In this document: one piece after another, positions 31,453 through 38,975 of the stretch
Position numbering within the stretch: position 1 is the stretch's first letter
How the letters are laid out: every line of letters starts with the position of its first letter
Assembly (NCBI GenBank): GCA_015493635.1
Contig: WGCU01000002.1
Location: 1 to 38,975 of the forward strand
From: Spirochaetaceae bacterium
GTDB lineage: Bacteria > Spirochaetota > Spirochaetia > B11-G9
Length of the DNA: 38,975 nucleotides
Direction: 5' to 3'
Program-made: the position numbers and the translations under genes
The notes under the pieces: model-generated
Told to the model about the DNA's origin: nothing
Databases searched by the model: none
What the model saw: only the letters and a program-made list of their open reading frames with translations

Positions 31453-33396
31453 TTAAAGATCTTTTAACCATGCAGAAGGAGAGGCGTCACTGGGCATTCT
31501 CCAGTCTGCCCGTGGGGACAGTGCTATCGTTCCTACTTTAGGCCCGTCAGGTACTGCTGAACGTTTGAATTGCTGAGAGAAAAATCTTTGGTAAAATACT
31601 CTTAGCCACTTAATAATACTTTTATTCGTGTATTTACCTTTAAACGCTTTTTCTGCAAGAAAAATTATTTTTTGGGGTGGTAATCCGAATCTTACCGCAT
31701 AATACAGGAAAAAGTCATGAAGTTCATAAGGACCTATTGTATCTTCTGTAATCTGAGAAATATTTCCTTCACTGTCAGGAGGAAGAAGTTCAGGTGAAAT
31801 AGGAGTATCAAGAATATCTTTTAAGATTTTAGAAACTGCATTTTCAGCTCTCGATTCAGCGTAGTAGGTTATAAGATATGAAACGAGTGTTTTCGGTACA
31901 CCGGAGTTAACAGCATACATGGACATCTGGTCTCCGTTGTAGGTACACCAGCCAAGAGCAAATTCAGAAAGATCTCCTGTTCCGATAACAAGAGCATTTT
32001 TCATGTTAGCGGTATCCATAAGAATTTGCGTTCGTTCTCGTGCCTGTGAGTTCTCATATACGATATCTGTTGTCTGTCCGTCATGGCCGATATCTTTAAA
32101 GTGCTGCCGTACAGAAGAAATAATATCTACTGTCTGTATTGCAATGCCAAGTTCCCTGCAGAGAGCTGTTGCATTGTTCTTTGTGCGGTTTGATGTTCCA
32201 AGGCCGGGCATGGTAATGCAGTATATACCATCGTAATTCAGTGAAAGCTTTTTATATGCTTCCACGGTAACAAGGAGAGCAAGTGTTGAATCAAGACCTC
32301 CTGATAACCCGAGCAGCGTATTCTTTATGCCGGTATGTTTTAAGCGTGTTGCCAGTCCTGAGCTTTGTATTGAAAGTATCTCTTCACATCGAAGCTTTCG
32401 GTTCTGAAGTGTTCCTGGTACGAATGGATGCGGATCTATGTGTCTGTAAAGTTCCTTAGTAACGTCCTGTGTTATGAATTTAGCCGAAATGTGTGAATAT
32501 GTTTCTCTTTTATTATCAAGCGGCCTTTGCCCTTTGCTAAAGGCGGAGTTATTTATTCTATCATGACGAATTTGATCAAGATCGATATCATGGAAAATAA
32601 TTTGACTGTTTTGCAGAAAGCGTTTACTTTCGGCTAAAAGTTTTCCGTTTTCCGCAACAAGAGCATGTCCACCGTAAACAGTATCGGTTGAAGATTCACC
32701 CGTACCGGATGATGCGTACACGTATGCGCCTAAACATATTCCTGATTGATTTATAATTAAACGTTTTCTGTATGAAGCCTTACCTGCCAATTCATTGCTT
32801 GCAGAAGGGTTAAAAATAATTTCTGCACCTTGGAGACTGTGACGGGAACTTGGGGGAATAACAGACCAGAGATCTTCACATATTTCAATAGCAAATGAAA
32901 AGTTCCTTCTATCGCTGCTTGTAAAAATAAGTTCACTTTTAAAGGGCACTGTTTCACCGAAAAGTTCTATGTCTGTTTTCCGAATCTCATTTGCGGAAGC
33001 AAACCACCGCATTTCATAGTATTCATTGTTATTGGGTATGAACGTTTTAGGAACAACCCCGAGTACAGATCCCCTATGTAGGCACACTGCAGTATTAAAA
33101 AGCATCGTATCTTTCATAAGAGGAATTCCGACAATACAGATTGCAGTAATATCTTTTGTTGCATCTTTTATATGCTCCAGTCCTGTAAGAGCACTGTCAA
33201 GAAGTGCTTTTTGACGAAACAAATCCCCGCATGTATATGAAGTTACAGAAAGCTCAGGGAATAAAACAATATCAGCTCCCTTCTCCGAACTTTCAACAAG
33301 CAGTTTTATTATATGATGAACATTTTTCTCAACATCACCCGGCTGAGTTTCAGGAATCGCTGCCGCAACACGTACAAAGTTAAATTTTCTAAACAT
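31453..33396 (-). CDS. nadE: Glutamine-dependent NAD+ synthetase
   Basis: A 647-residue two-domain enzyme that makes NAD+ from deamido-NAD+ using ammonia from glutamine. The N-terminal nitrilase-like glutaminase (about 1-290) has the Glu-Lys-Cys triad: Glu48 in LFPELS, Lys in VPKTFIPN and Cys in EICEDLW. The C-terminal PP-loop synthetase has LLGLSGGLDSTLALLV (about 363-378) and VIGTGDLSEFALGWCTYNGD. GGGAG precedes the ATG. It lies 9 nt after guaA, as the last gene of a purA-guaA-nadE operon of nucleotide and cofactor synthesis. Confidence 0.95.
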   Translation of the reverse strand: MFRKFNFVRVAAAIPETQPGDVEKNVHHIIKLLVESSEKGADIVLFPELSVTSYTCGDLFRQKALLDSALTGLEHIKDATKDITAICIVGIPLMKDTMLFNTAVCLHRGSVLGVVPKTFIPNNNEYYEMRWFASANEIRKTDIELFGETVPFKSELIFTSSDRRNFSFAIEICEDLWSVIPPSSRHSLQGAEIIFNPSASNELAGKASYRKRLIINQSGICLGAYVYASSGTGESSTDTVYGGHALVAENGKLLAESKRFLQNSQIIFHDIDLDQIRHDRINNSAFSKGQRPLDNKRETYSHISAKFITQDVTKELYRHIDPHPFVPGTLQNRKLRCEEILSIQSSGLATRLKHTGIKNTLLGLSGGLDSTLALLVTVEAYKKLSLNYDGIYCITMPGLGTSNRTKNNATALCRELGIAIQTVDIISSVRQHFKDIGHDGQTTDIVYENSQARERTQILMDTANMKNALVIGTGDLSEFALGWCTYNGDQMSMYAVNSGVPKTLVSYLITYYAESRAENAVSKILKDILDTPISPELLPPDSEGNISQITEDTIGPYELHDFFLYYAVRFGLPPQKIIFLAEKAFKGKYTNKSIIKWLRVFYQRFFSQQFKRSAVPDGPKVGTIALSPRADWRMPSDASPSAWLKDL

Positions 33397-33405
33397 ACTA
33401 TCTAT

Positions 33406-34953
33406 TTACTCCCATTCAATAGTAGCAGGAGGCTTACTTGAAATATCATAAACAATCCGGCCTATCTCCGGTACACTGTTTGTAATTCTGGAAGATATTT
33501 CAAGAATATCATTTATTTTAAAAGGATAAACATCCGCACTCATACCATCGACACTGTTTACTGCTCTTAAAGTAAGAACGTATCCGTATTTGCGTGAATC
33601 TCCGGTAACACCTACCGATTTTACCGGTAAAAGGACACAGAATGCCTGCCAAATATCGTCATATAATTTTCGTTTCTTTAATTCTTCGATAAATATATAA
33701 TCTGCTTCTCTGAGAATTTCACACTTTGTACTTGTTACTTCCCCCACTATCCTTACTCCCAAACCGGGGCCGGGGAATGGATGACGATTTATTATCTGAG
33801 GCGGAACATGAAGAAGCAAACCGAGAGACCGTACTTCATCTTTAAAAAGAAAAGAAAGAGGTTCCAGAATTTTCCCTTCTTTTCGTTTTTTATCTACAAG
33901 AGGTGAGCGCACATTATGGTGTGATTTAATAACCTTTGCGGAGGTTCCGACACCCTTCCCTGACTCAATCATATCGGTATACAGTGTACCCTGAGCAAGA
34001 AAATAATTATCTGGAATTTTACCGGAAATTTCTTCCTCCTGCACCTGTATAAAAAGATCTCCTATAATTCTCCGTTTCTCTTCAGGATCAGAAACGCCTT
34101 TAAGTTTCTTCAAAAATCTTTCGGTTGCATCGATAATCTGTATATTACGCCCACCAAGGGAGTAAATAGTACGTTTAACTTCTTCTGTCTCCCCTTTCCG
34201 CATGAGACCTGTGTCGATATACATAAGATGCACTCTTTCTGGAGGGAGTGCCTGAAGGAGAAGTGCTGCAACAACCGTTGAATCTACACCGCCAGAGATA
34301 AGGAGGAGAACAGAATTATTACCTGCTATGTTTCTTATTTCGTTTATTGATGTTTCAAGATAATGTGACATAGTCCACGATGGAGAAACTCCGCAAATTT
34401 CAACGGCAAAATTCTTTAAAATTTCAGTACCATAATCACAATGGCTGATTTCAGGATGAAATTGAATACCGAAAAATTGTAATTTTTCATTGCTTACTGC
34501 AGCAGGATGGTTTTCCGATTGCGCGAGAAGTTCAAAATCTTTGCCAAGTTCCAGAATACTGTCTCCATGACTCATCCAGGAAAAGAAACCGTCCGGCACA
34601 TTCTTAAAAAGAGGAGACCGTTTTGTAAAAAATACTTTTGCTCTTCCAAATTCCTGATGGTCTGATCTTTTGACGGTACCGTTGTACCGGTCTGTCAGTA
34701 TCTGCAGCCCATAGCAAATACCCAAAATCGGAACACCTGATTTAAAAATAGAATTTGATGGTTTCGGAGAATTACTTTCATATACAGAATACGGTGAACC
34801 GGAAAGGATAATACCTTTTACCTCAGTTTTTTGAATTAGAAAGGTATCATCATTCCCCTGAACAATTTCACAATAGATACCCTCTTCTCTCAGACGGCGG
34901 GCTATGAGTTGTGTTGTCTGCCCGCCGAAATCAAGAATGACTATTTTTTCCAT
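33406..34953 (-). CDS. guaA: GMP synthase (glutamine-hydrolysing)
   Basis: A 515-residue enzyme converting XMP to GMP. The class-I amidotransferase domain has ILGICYGLQ (Cys80) and FHPEISHC (His/Glu). The ATP-pyrophosphatase domain has LLISGGVDSTVVAALL, and the C-terminal dimerisation domain ends in PPATIEWE, the canonical end of GuaA. The start overlaps the end of purA by 13 nt, so the IMP-to-AMP and XMP-to-GMP branches are co-transcribed. Confidence 0.97.
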   Translation of the reverse strand: MEKIVILDFGGQTTQLIARRLREEGIYCEIVQGNDDTFLIQKTEVKGIILSGSPYSVYESNSPKPSNSIFKSGVPILGICYGLQILTDRYNGTVKRSDHQEFGRAKVFFTKRSPLFKNVPDGFFSWMSHGDSILELGKDFELLAQSENHPAAVSNEKLQFFGIQFHPEISHCDYGTEILKNFAVEICGVSPSWTMSHYLETSINEIRNIAGNNSVLLLISGGVDSTVVAALLLQALPPERVHLMYIDTGLMRKGETEEVKRTIYSLGGRNIQIIDATERFLKKLKGVSDPEEKRRIIGDLFIQVQEEEISGKIPDNYFLAQGTLYTDMIESGKGVGTSAKVIKSHHNVRSPLVDKKRKEGKILEPLSFLFKDEVRSLGLLLHVPPQIINRHPFPGPGLGVRIVGEVTSTKCEILREADYIFIEELKKRKLYDDIWQAFCVLLPVKSVGVTGDSRKYGYVLTLRAVNSVDGMSADVYPFKINDILEISSRITNSVPEIGRIVYDISSKPPATIEWE

Positions 34954-36167
34954 AGGGGTATCCGCATCATGGTTTCTTTCCGCTCGTATCCCACTGAAAC
35001 AATACCTACCGGCGTTCCTGTGTAGTCTTCAATAAACTCAATGTAATTTTTTGCTGGTTCAGGCAGAGCATCATAATCTTTTATCGAAGATAACACTGTT
35101 TTCCATCCTTTAAAACGTTTAAGAACAGGCTTAGCACGATCAAGTTCATAAGTAGTAGAGGGGAATTCAATCGTTTCTTTCCCATTAATATCGTATGCAA
35201 CACATACACTTATTTCATCCATTTCATCATAAACATCAATGTGAGTCATAACAAGTGATGTTATTGAGTTTGTTAAGCATGCATATTTTAATGCAACAAG
35301 ATCAAGATAACCACACCGTCTTGGCCTCCCTGTTGTTACACCGTATTCTCGTCCGATTTCACGTATAATATCTTCAAGATTTCCATCCCTTTCTGTTTTA
35401 AATTCACTGGGAAAGGGTCCATTTCCCACCCGTGTGGAGTATGCCTTAAAAACTCCAAACACTTTGTCAATATCTGTAGGTCCAATACCTCCACCAAGAG
35501 CAGCCCCCGCCGATGCTGAATATCCTGAAGAAACAAAGGGGTATGTTCCTACATCAAGATCAAGTAGAATCCCTTGAGCTCCCTCAAAAAGCACCTTTTT
35601 TTCTTTATATAATTCCATCAGATATGTGATATTAACAGACATTGCACGTAACTTTTCAATATACGGTGCAAGGAATTGCTTTTCATCTTGGCGAAGTGTA
35701 TCAAGAAATGCTTCATTTGAAATATCACCTATTCGAATACCGTCTCTGTTTGCTTTCATGGAATAGGTAACACCAATTCCTCTGCCCGTTGTACCAATAG
35801 GGTTTCTTCTTTTTTTGTCCATTTCTTTATCAATTTTTTTATATTCGGGCATAACAATGTGTGCTCTGTCAGATATCAGAACTCTCTGCTGCCATGCAAT
35901 CCCCTGATCTTCAATAATCTGCAATTCCTTGAAAAGAGCTTCTGGATCTATTACCATCCCGCTTCCGAGGACTACTTTCTTGTCAGGGTAGACAATTCCT
36001 GATGGAATAAGATGTAGTTTATAGGTAACCCCTTCATTTACGATTGTATGGCCAGCATTTGCTCCTCCTGAGAATCTGACAACAAGATCAGCATCTTCTG
36101 CCAAAAAATCAACAATTTTACCTTTCCCTTCATCTCCCCACTGAGCACCGATTACAACGATATTCAT
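34941..36167 (-). CDS. purA: Adenylosuccinate synthetase
   Basis: A 408-residue enzyme joining IMP and aspartate with GTP, the first committed step to AMP. Landmarks are GAQWGDEGKGKIVDFLA (residues 7-23) with catalytic Asp and Lys, SGGANAGHTIV, IGTTGRGIGVTYS, LFEGAQGILLD, YGVTTGRPRRCGYLD and GWK near the C-terminus. It is slightly shorter than the common 425-430 residues but has no missing motif. GGAG precedes the ATG. It is the first gene of the purA-guaA-nadE operon. Confidence 0.97.
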   Translation of the reverse strand: MNIVVIGAQWGDEGKGKIVDFLAEDADLVVRFSGGANAGHTIVNEGVTYKLHLIPSGIVYPDKKVVLGSGMVIDPEALFKELQIIEDQGIAWQQRVLISDRAHIVMPEYKKIDKEMDKKRRNPIGTTGRGIGVTYSMKANRDGIRIGDISNEAFLDTLRQDEKQFLAPYIEKLRAMSVNITYLMELYKEKKVLFEGAQGILLDLDVGTYPFVSSGYSASAGAALGGGIGPTDIDKVFGVFKAYSTRVGNGPFPSEFKTERDGNLEDIIREIGREYGVTTGRPRRCGYLDLVALKYACLTNSITSLVMTHIDVYDEMDEISVCVAYDINGKETIEFPSTTYELDRAKPVLKRFKGWKTVLSSIKDYDALPEPAKNYIEFIEDYTGTPVGIVSVGYERKETMMRIPLWKK

Positions 36168-36285
36168 AGTTTTCTCCGTTCAAAAAAAATATTTATCAGC
36201 TTCTATCATTGCAAATAAGGGAAATTTTGTCAAAGCACAAACATGCAGGTTGCTGAAATAACGCGTAATCTATAGAATTATAACA
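36168..36285. promoter_or_regulatory. Divergent promoters for purA operon and TPR gene
   Basis: On the minus strand, TTGACA (36228-36233) with a poor -10 (AATGAT at 36205-36210, 17 bp; other registers are possible) leads into purA. On the plus strand, TTGCTG (36250-36255), 17 bp, TAGAAT (36273-36278) ends 7 nt before the ATG at 36286. No purine riboswitch-like three-way junction or PurR-like palindrome was recognised. Confidence 0.5.
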
Positions 36286-38172
36286 ATGGAAAAAAATGAT
36301 ACTATTTTAAAAAAAGCAATTTCAGCAGGAAAAAACCGTAATTATAAGGAAGCAGTTTCTCTGCTTCTTGAAATAATACGTTCGGGCGATGATCAACCGG
36401 ATGCATTTCTCTATTTGGGGAGAAGTTACTATGCTCTGGGGAAATATGCTCTCTCAATACAGTATTTACGCATATTTCTTGAGTATTTTCCACAGTCACC
36501 TACCGGCCATTTTTTTATAGGAAGATCCTGCCTTGCTTCAGGTCTTGTGAAGAAATCAATTGGTCATTTCAAGTTTTCTCTACGCGAACATCCTGAATCT
36601 ATACATGCACGAAGCTTTCTCAGTATTGCTTTAATGAAAATGGGTAGATTTGAGAACGCATTAACCTATCTGGGGGAGGCGGTAGAGCTTTCTCCTGAAA
36701 AGAATAAGGTATTTGAGATATATCTGCATTGTCTTCTCGTTGTTGCAATTAGAAAGTTTAATGCTGGAGAAAGTCAGATGGCACATCAGATGTTTACTTT
36801 CTATCTTGGATACATTCAGGATAAAGTACTCCCTTATATCTACTTGGGTATGATTGAGAGACAGAATGAGAATAATGAAAAAGCATTGGAATATTATGAA
36901 GAAGCAATAAAGCTTTCTCCTCATGATGAATTACTTCTTTTCCGACGTGCAGTACTTCTCTATAAAACAGGACAGAGAAATGATGCCCTTGAACAATTAA
37001 ACCGTTTGCAGCCGGGAGAGGATTCAATTGAATCAATTGAAAACATTAATGAAAACAGATTTCTAGCGATTAAATACTATCAACAAAAAAAATTTAAAGA
37101 AGCTCTTTACTTTGGAAGAGAAGCGTTAAAAGAAAATTATAATGACAGTGATATGCACCTGGTCATGGGAGAAGTCTTTAGATCGCTTAAAAAGAATGAA
37201 TATGCCCGAAATCATTATAAGAAAGCTATAGCAATTGATGAATCACGGATTGAGTTTAGATATGGGTATGCTCTTCTCCTTTGGGGAATGGAAGAATATG
37301 AAAAGATGCTTGAAGAATTAAAAAAGATAAGTGAAATAGATCCTGAAAACCAGATCAGCGGTTATTATACAGCCCTGGTAATTTGTAAACTTGGATTTGA
37401 TACGGAAATAACAATACCTGCCCTACAAGAACAAATTCATCTCAATCCTACTGATGCATTTCTGTTTCAATATCTTGGAAATGAATATCTGAAAGGTGGT
37501 TTAGAAAACCTGGCGGAACGCTGGCTTCTGAAAGCCCAATCATTGACAGGAGGAACAGCAGAGCTCTATTTGAGCCTTATTGCAACATACCGGAAAACAA
37601 ATGAAAATGAAAAGTTTTTAAATACTGTAAAAGAATATTTTGAATCAGGTTTTTTTGATTATGATTTAGCACTTGAGTATCTTTATCTCCTCTATTCATT
37701 AAAACGATATAAAGAAGTAATTAAAGAAGCCGAATTTATTCTTGGATTTCAAAAAAATAATAAAGTTACCCGTATTCTGGCTAACAGCTTGCGTTTAACA
37801 AGGCAGTATGACAAAGCGATTATTTATTATCGATATCTTTTAAAAGGTGAGCCGCATAATCCTGTTTATTTAAAGGCTCTTCTTTTTTGTATGGATAAAG
37901 AAGGCAGAACTGATGAAAGTATTTCTTTGCTTGAAAATGCATTGCATTTCATGAAAAACCCACAAAATACTTTGTATCTTATTTTGGGCGTTTTATACTA
38001 CAAAACAGGGAAATCTGAAGAAGCTCAGAAGGTTTTCCGTGATTCAATAAGCAAATTTCCTGATGACTGGAGAGCTTATGAAAATCTAGGAACTGTGTTT
38101 AAAAACATGGGTATGAAAGATTTTGCAGATCGTTTTCTGTCAGAAGCTGCATCGAGGAAAAGAAAAAAATAA
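36286..38172 (+). CDS. TPR-repeat protein
   Basis: A 628-residue protein built almost wholly of tetratricopeptide-type helix pairs, for example PDAFLYLGRSYYALGKYALS, LPYIYLGMIERQNENNEKAL, SDMHLVMGEVFRSLKKNEYA and DWRAYENLGTVFKNMGMKDF. There is no signal peptide or membrane segment, so it is probably a cytoplasmic scaffold. The last 6 residues are Arg/Lys-rich. The ATG has no Shine-Dalgarno and a promoter ends 7 nt upstream. Its partner is unknown; the next gene has its own promoter. Confidence 0.88.
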   Translation: MEKNDTILKKAISAGKNRNYKEAVSLLLEIIRSGDDQPDAFLYLGRSYYALGKYALSIQYLRIFLEYFPQSPTGHFFIGRSCLASGLVKKSIGHFKFSLREHPESIHARSFLSIALMKMGRFENALTYLGEAVELSPEKNKVFEIYLHCLLVVAIRKFNAGESQMAHQMFTFYLGYIQDKVLPYIYLGMIERQNENNEKALEYYEEAIKLSPHDELLLFRRAVLLYKTGQRNDALEQLNRLQPGEDSIESIENINENRFLAIKYYQQKKFKEALYFGREALKENYNDSDMHLVMGEVFRSLKKNEYARNHYKKAIAIDESRIEFRYGYALLLWGMEEYEKMLEELKKISEIDPENQISGYYTALVICKLGFDTEITIPALQEQIHLNPTDAFLFQYLGNEYLKGGLENLAERWLLKAQSLTGGTAELYLSLIATYRKTNENEKFLNTVKEYFESGFFDYDLALEYLYLLYSLKRYKEVIKEAEFILGFQKNNKVTRILANSLRLTRQYDKAIIYYRYLLKGEPHNPVYLKALLFCMDKEGRTDESISLLENALHFMKNPQNTLYLILGVLYYKTGKSEEAQKVFRDSISKFPDDWRAYENLGTVFKNMGMKDFADRFLSEAASRKRKK

Positions 38173-38177
38173 TTTTC

Positions 38178-38205
38178 TTGCTATTAGTTTGATATTTTAT
38201 ATAAT
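38178..38205 (+). promoter_or_regulatory. Promoter of the 182-residue unknown gene
   Basis: TTGCTA (38178-38183), a 16-bp spacer and a perfect TATAAT (38200-38205), 21 nt before the ATG at 38227. The leader carries a good GGAGG Shine-Dalgarno. Confidence 0.6.
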
Positions 38206-38226
38206 AAAGGCTGATGGAGGTGTGAT

Positions 38227-38775
38227 ATGAATAATGTAAAGGCTCTTGACTTGTTTCAAGCGTACAATGAAGATAAACTTCCAAGAGAGGGAGGATATAT
38301 TGTTTCATCTTTTTTTAATCCCCGGAGTAAATATTCGAAATATGAAATTGTTGCATATAATGGAGTAAAAACCATCTATCTTACTAAAGACGGTCTAACG
38401 TTCCAAACTGACGGGAATAAGGTTTTTGTTCTTTCTGAGCCAGCTATATATTCCAAAAAATTTATTGAACCCTTCAGAAGGGATACAGAACATCAGATAC
38501 CGCACCGTTTTTCGGAGCTTGAGATTATTAAGGCAAAGAACCAGACAAGAGTTATGGTAAGTAAAGCTCCCATTATCACATACTCTTCTTTTACTATCCT
38601 TAGACCTACCGGTGTTAATTTCTCTCTGGTATTCTATAAACGAGATGATATTTTTGCAAACCTTGATTATTTTTTTACAGAAACGCTTAGTAAGGAGGCC
38701 GGTGTACCGAAATCTGATGCACGAACTGCTTCCGGTAAAATAATCGAAGTAATTAAAAGTTTTTCGATATTCTAG
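38227..38775 (+). CDS. Unknown conserved-looking protein (182 residues)
   Basis: A 182-residue soluble protein with no motif I recognise, no signal peptide and no membrane helix. It appears beta-rich in the middle (YEIVAYNGVKTIYLTKDG, KVFVLSEPAIYSKK, RVMVSKAPIITYSSFTILRP), with a helical C-terminus. Ribosome-binding site GGAGG and a strong promoter suggest real and possibly high expression. A 16-bp-stem terminator follows directly, so it forms a one-gene transcription unit. Confidence 0.75.
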   Translation: MNNVKALDLFQAYNEDKLPREGGYIVSSFFNPRSKYSKYEIVAYNGVKTIYLTKDGLTFQTDGNKVFVLSEPAIYSKKFIEPFRRDTEHQIPHRFSELEIIKAKNQTRVMVSKAPIITYSSFTILRPTGVNFSLVFYKRDDIFANLDYFFTETLSKEAGVPKSDARTASGKIIEVIKSFSIF

Positions 38776-38790
38776 TTCAACGTTAGAAAA

Positions 38791-38826
38791 ACAAAAAAGG
38801 AGAAACGTTGGTTTCTCCTTTTTTGT
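38791..38826. terminator. Bidirectional intrinsic terminator
   Basis: ACAAAAAAGGAGAAAC (38791-38806) and its exact complement GTTTCTCCTTTTTTGT (38811-38826) flank a GTTG loop. This gives a perfect 16-bp stem with a U-tract in the plus direction and, by symmetry, in the minus direction. It ends the unknown 182-residue gene. Confidence 0.9.
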
Positions 38827-38828
38827 TT

Positions 38829-38975
38829 GTAAGCGTCAATTTAACCGCACCTTTTGCCAAAGAATAAGTTGAAGTAAGATCTCCCATTGAAGGAGATAAA
38901 AATGCAAAAATACAGCAAAGAAGAAAAAGAGAAACACTTAAAGCAGTGGCGAAGTAGCGGCCTTAGCGGTCAAGA
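38829..38975 (+). mobile_element. Left end of an IS66-type insertion sequence (truncated by window)
   Basis: The sequence switches at 38829 to GTAAGCGTCAATTTAACCGC, which has the GTAA start and GTAAGCG form I know from IS66-family terminal inverted repeats, followed by the first IS66 reading frame. The 8 bp before it (TTTTGTTT, 38821-38828) would be the expected target duplication and belong to the terminator tail. The right end lies outside the window, so the duplication cannot be checked. Confidence 0.65.
38902..38975 (+). CDS. IS66-type TnpA-like protein, N-terminal fragment
   Basis: An ATG at 38902 with AAGGAG 6-7 nt upstream starts MQKYSKEEKEKHLKQWRSSG then LSGQ, running off the right edge. 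The W-x-x-SG-x-S pattern after a charged helix is typical of the small accessory protein (TnpA) encoded first in IS66-family elements, a helix-turn-helix protein whose exact role is not settled. Only 24 codons are visible. Confidence 0.7.
   Translation, partial: MQKYSKEEKEKHLKQWRSSGLSGQ

Noticed and set aside
36168-36285. Purine riboswitch or PurR operator ahead of purA
   Set aside because: No conserved junction bases or palindromic purine box could be found in the 118-bp gap.
1-38975. CRISPR array or phage defence cluster
   Set aside because: No regularly spaced direct repeats with unique spacers and no cas, restriction or toxin-antitoxin pair were seen; the four 14-bp repeats at 23321-23376 have no spacers.

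Overview
The window looks like a chromosomal segment of a moderately low-GC bacterium, most probably a spirochaete (Spirochaetales-like). That placement is an inference from gene content and architecture: a PEGA plus SUMF1-like membrane protein next to smpB, two adjacent LepB paralogues ahead of hemW, a fused E1 alpha/beta 2-oxoacid dehydrogenase, and tRNA and tmRNA genes without an encoded CCA end. No rRNA, CRISPR array or prophage is visible. The only mobile element is the left end of an IS66-type insertion sequence at the extreme right edge.

Layout. 155-5896: lepB, a LepB paralogue lacking the catalytic serine, and hemW (minus); divergently a PEGA/SUMF1 protein and smpB (plus), then convergent ssrA (tmRNA, minus) and a 58-residue winged-helix protein. 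5916-9668: a GltS-like symporter, a PlsC-like acyltransferase with a zinc ribbon, a small hypothetical gene and two Hsp20 genes. 9916-12364: a cation/proton antiporter, a CBS-pair protein and an EIIA-like protein with a second, possibly PII-like domain, forming a likely regulated ion-homeostasis operon. 12361-21935: a six-gene minus-strand operon (E2, E3, fused E1, PHP-domain protein, SDR, zinc alcohol dehydrogenase) facing away from a DeoR-type regulator. This is the best candidate for an undescribed metabolic system. 21936-23263: an unknown soluble protein and a membrane-embedded LuxR-type regulator, whose promoter carries four tandem 14-bp repeats. 23514-26762: a Nudix hydrolase, tRNA-Gly(GCC), a minimal SufC/SufB-D pair with its own promoter, an unknown protein and a cupin. 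26864-36167: a RelA/SpoT-domain protein, mnmA, an orphan molybdenum-hydroxylase large subunit, and a purA-guaA-nadE operon. 36286-38975: a large TPR protein, an unknown protein, a strong bidirectional terminator and the IS66-type end.

How it works together. Most genes are housekeeping (protein export, trans-translation, purine and NAD synthesis, tRNA thiolation, Fe-S assembly). The accessory interest lies in the DeoR/E1-E2-E3/PHP/SDR/ADH locus, the antiporter-CBS-EIIA operon and the membrane LuxR pair. Two patterns run through the window. Five genes have promoter-like elements only 5-8 nt before an ATG with no well-placed Shine-Dalgarno (candidate leaderless mRNAs). All eight convergent junctions lie within 19 bp or overlap, leaving no room for ordinary terminators. 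All functional calls rest on motifs read by eye; no database search was run.
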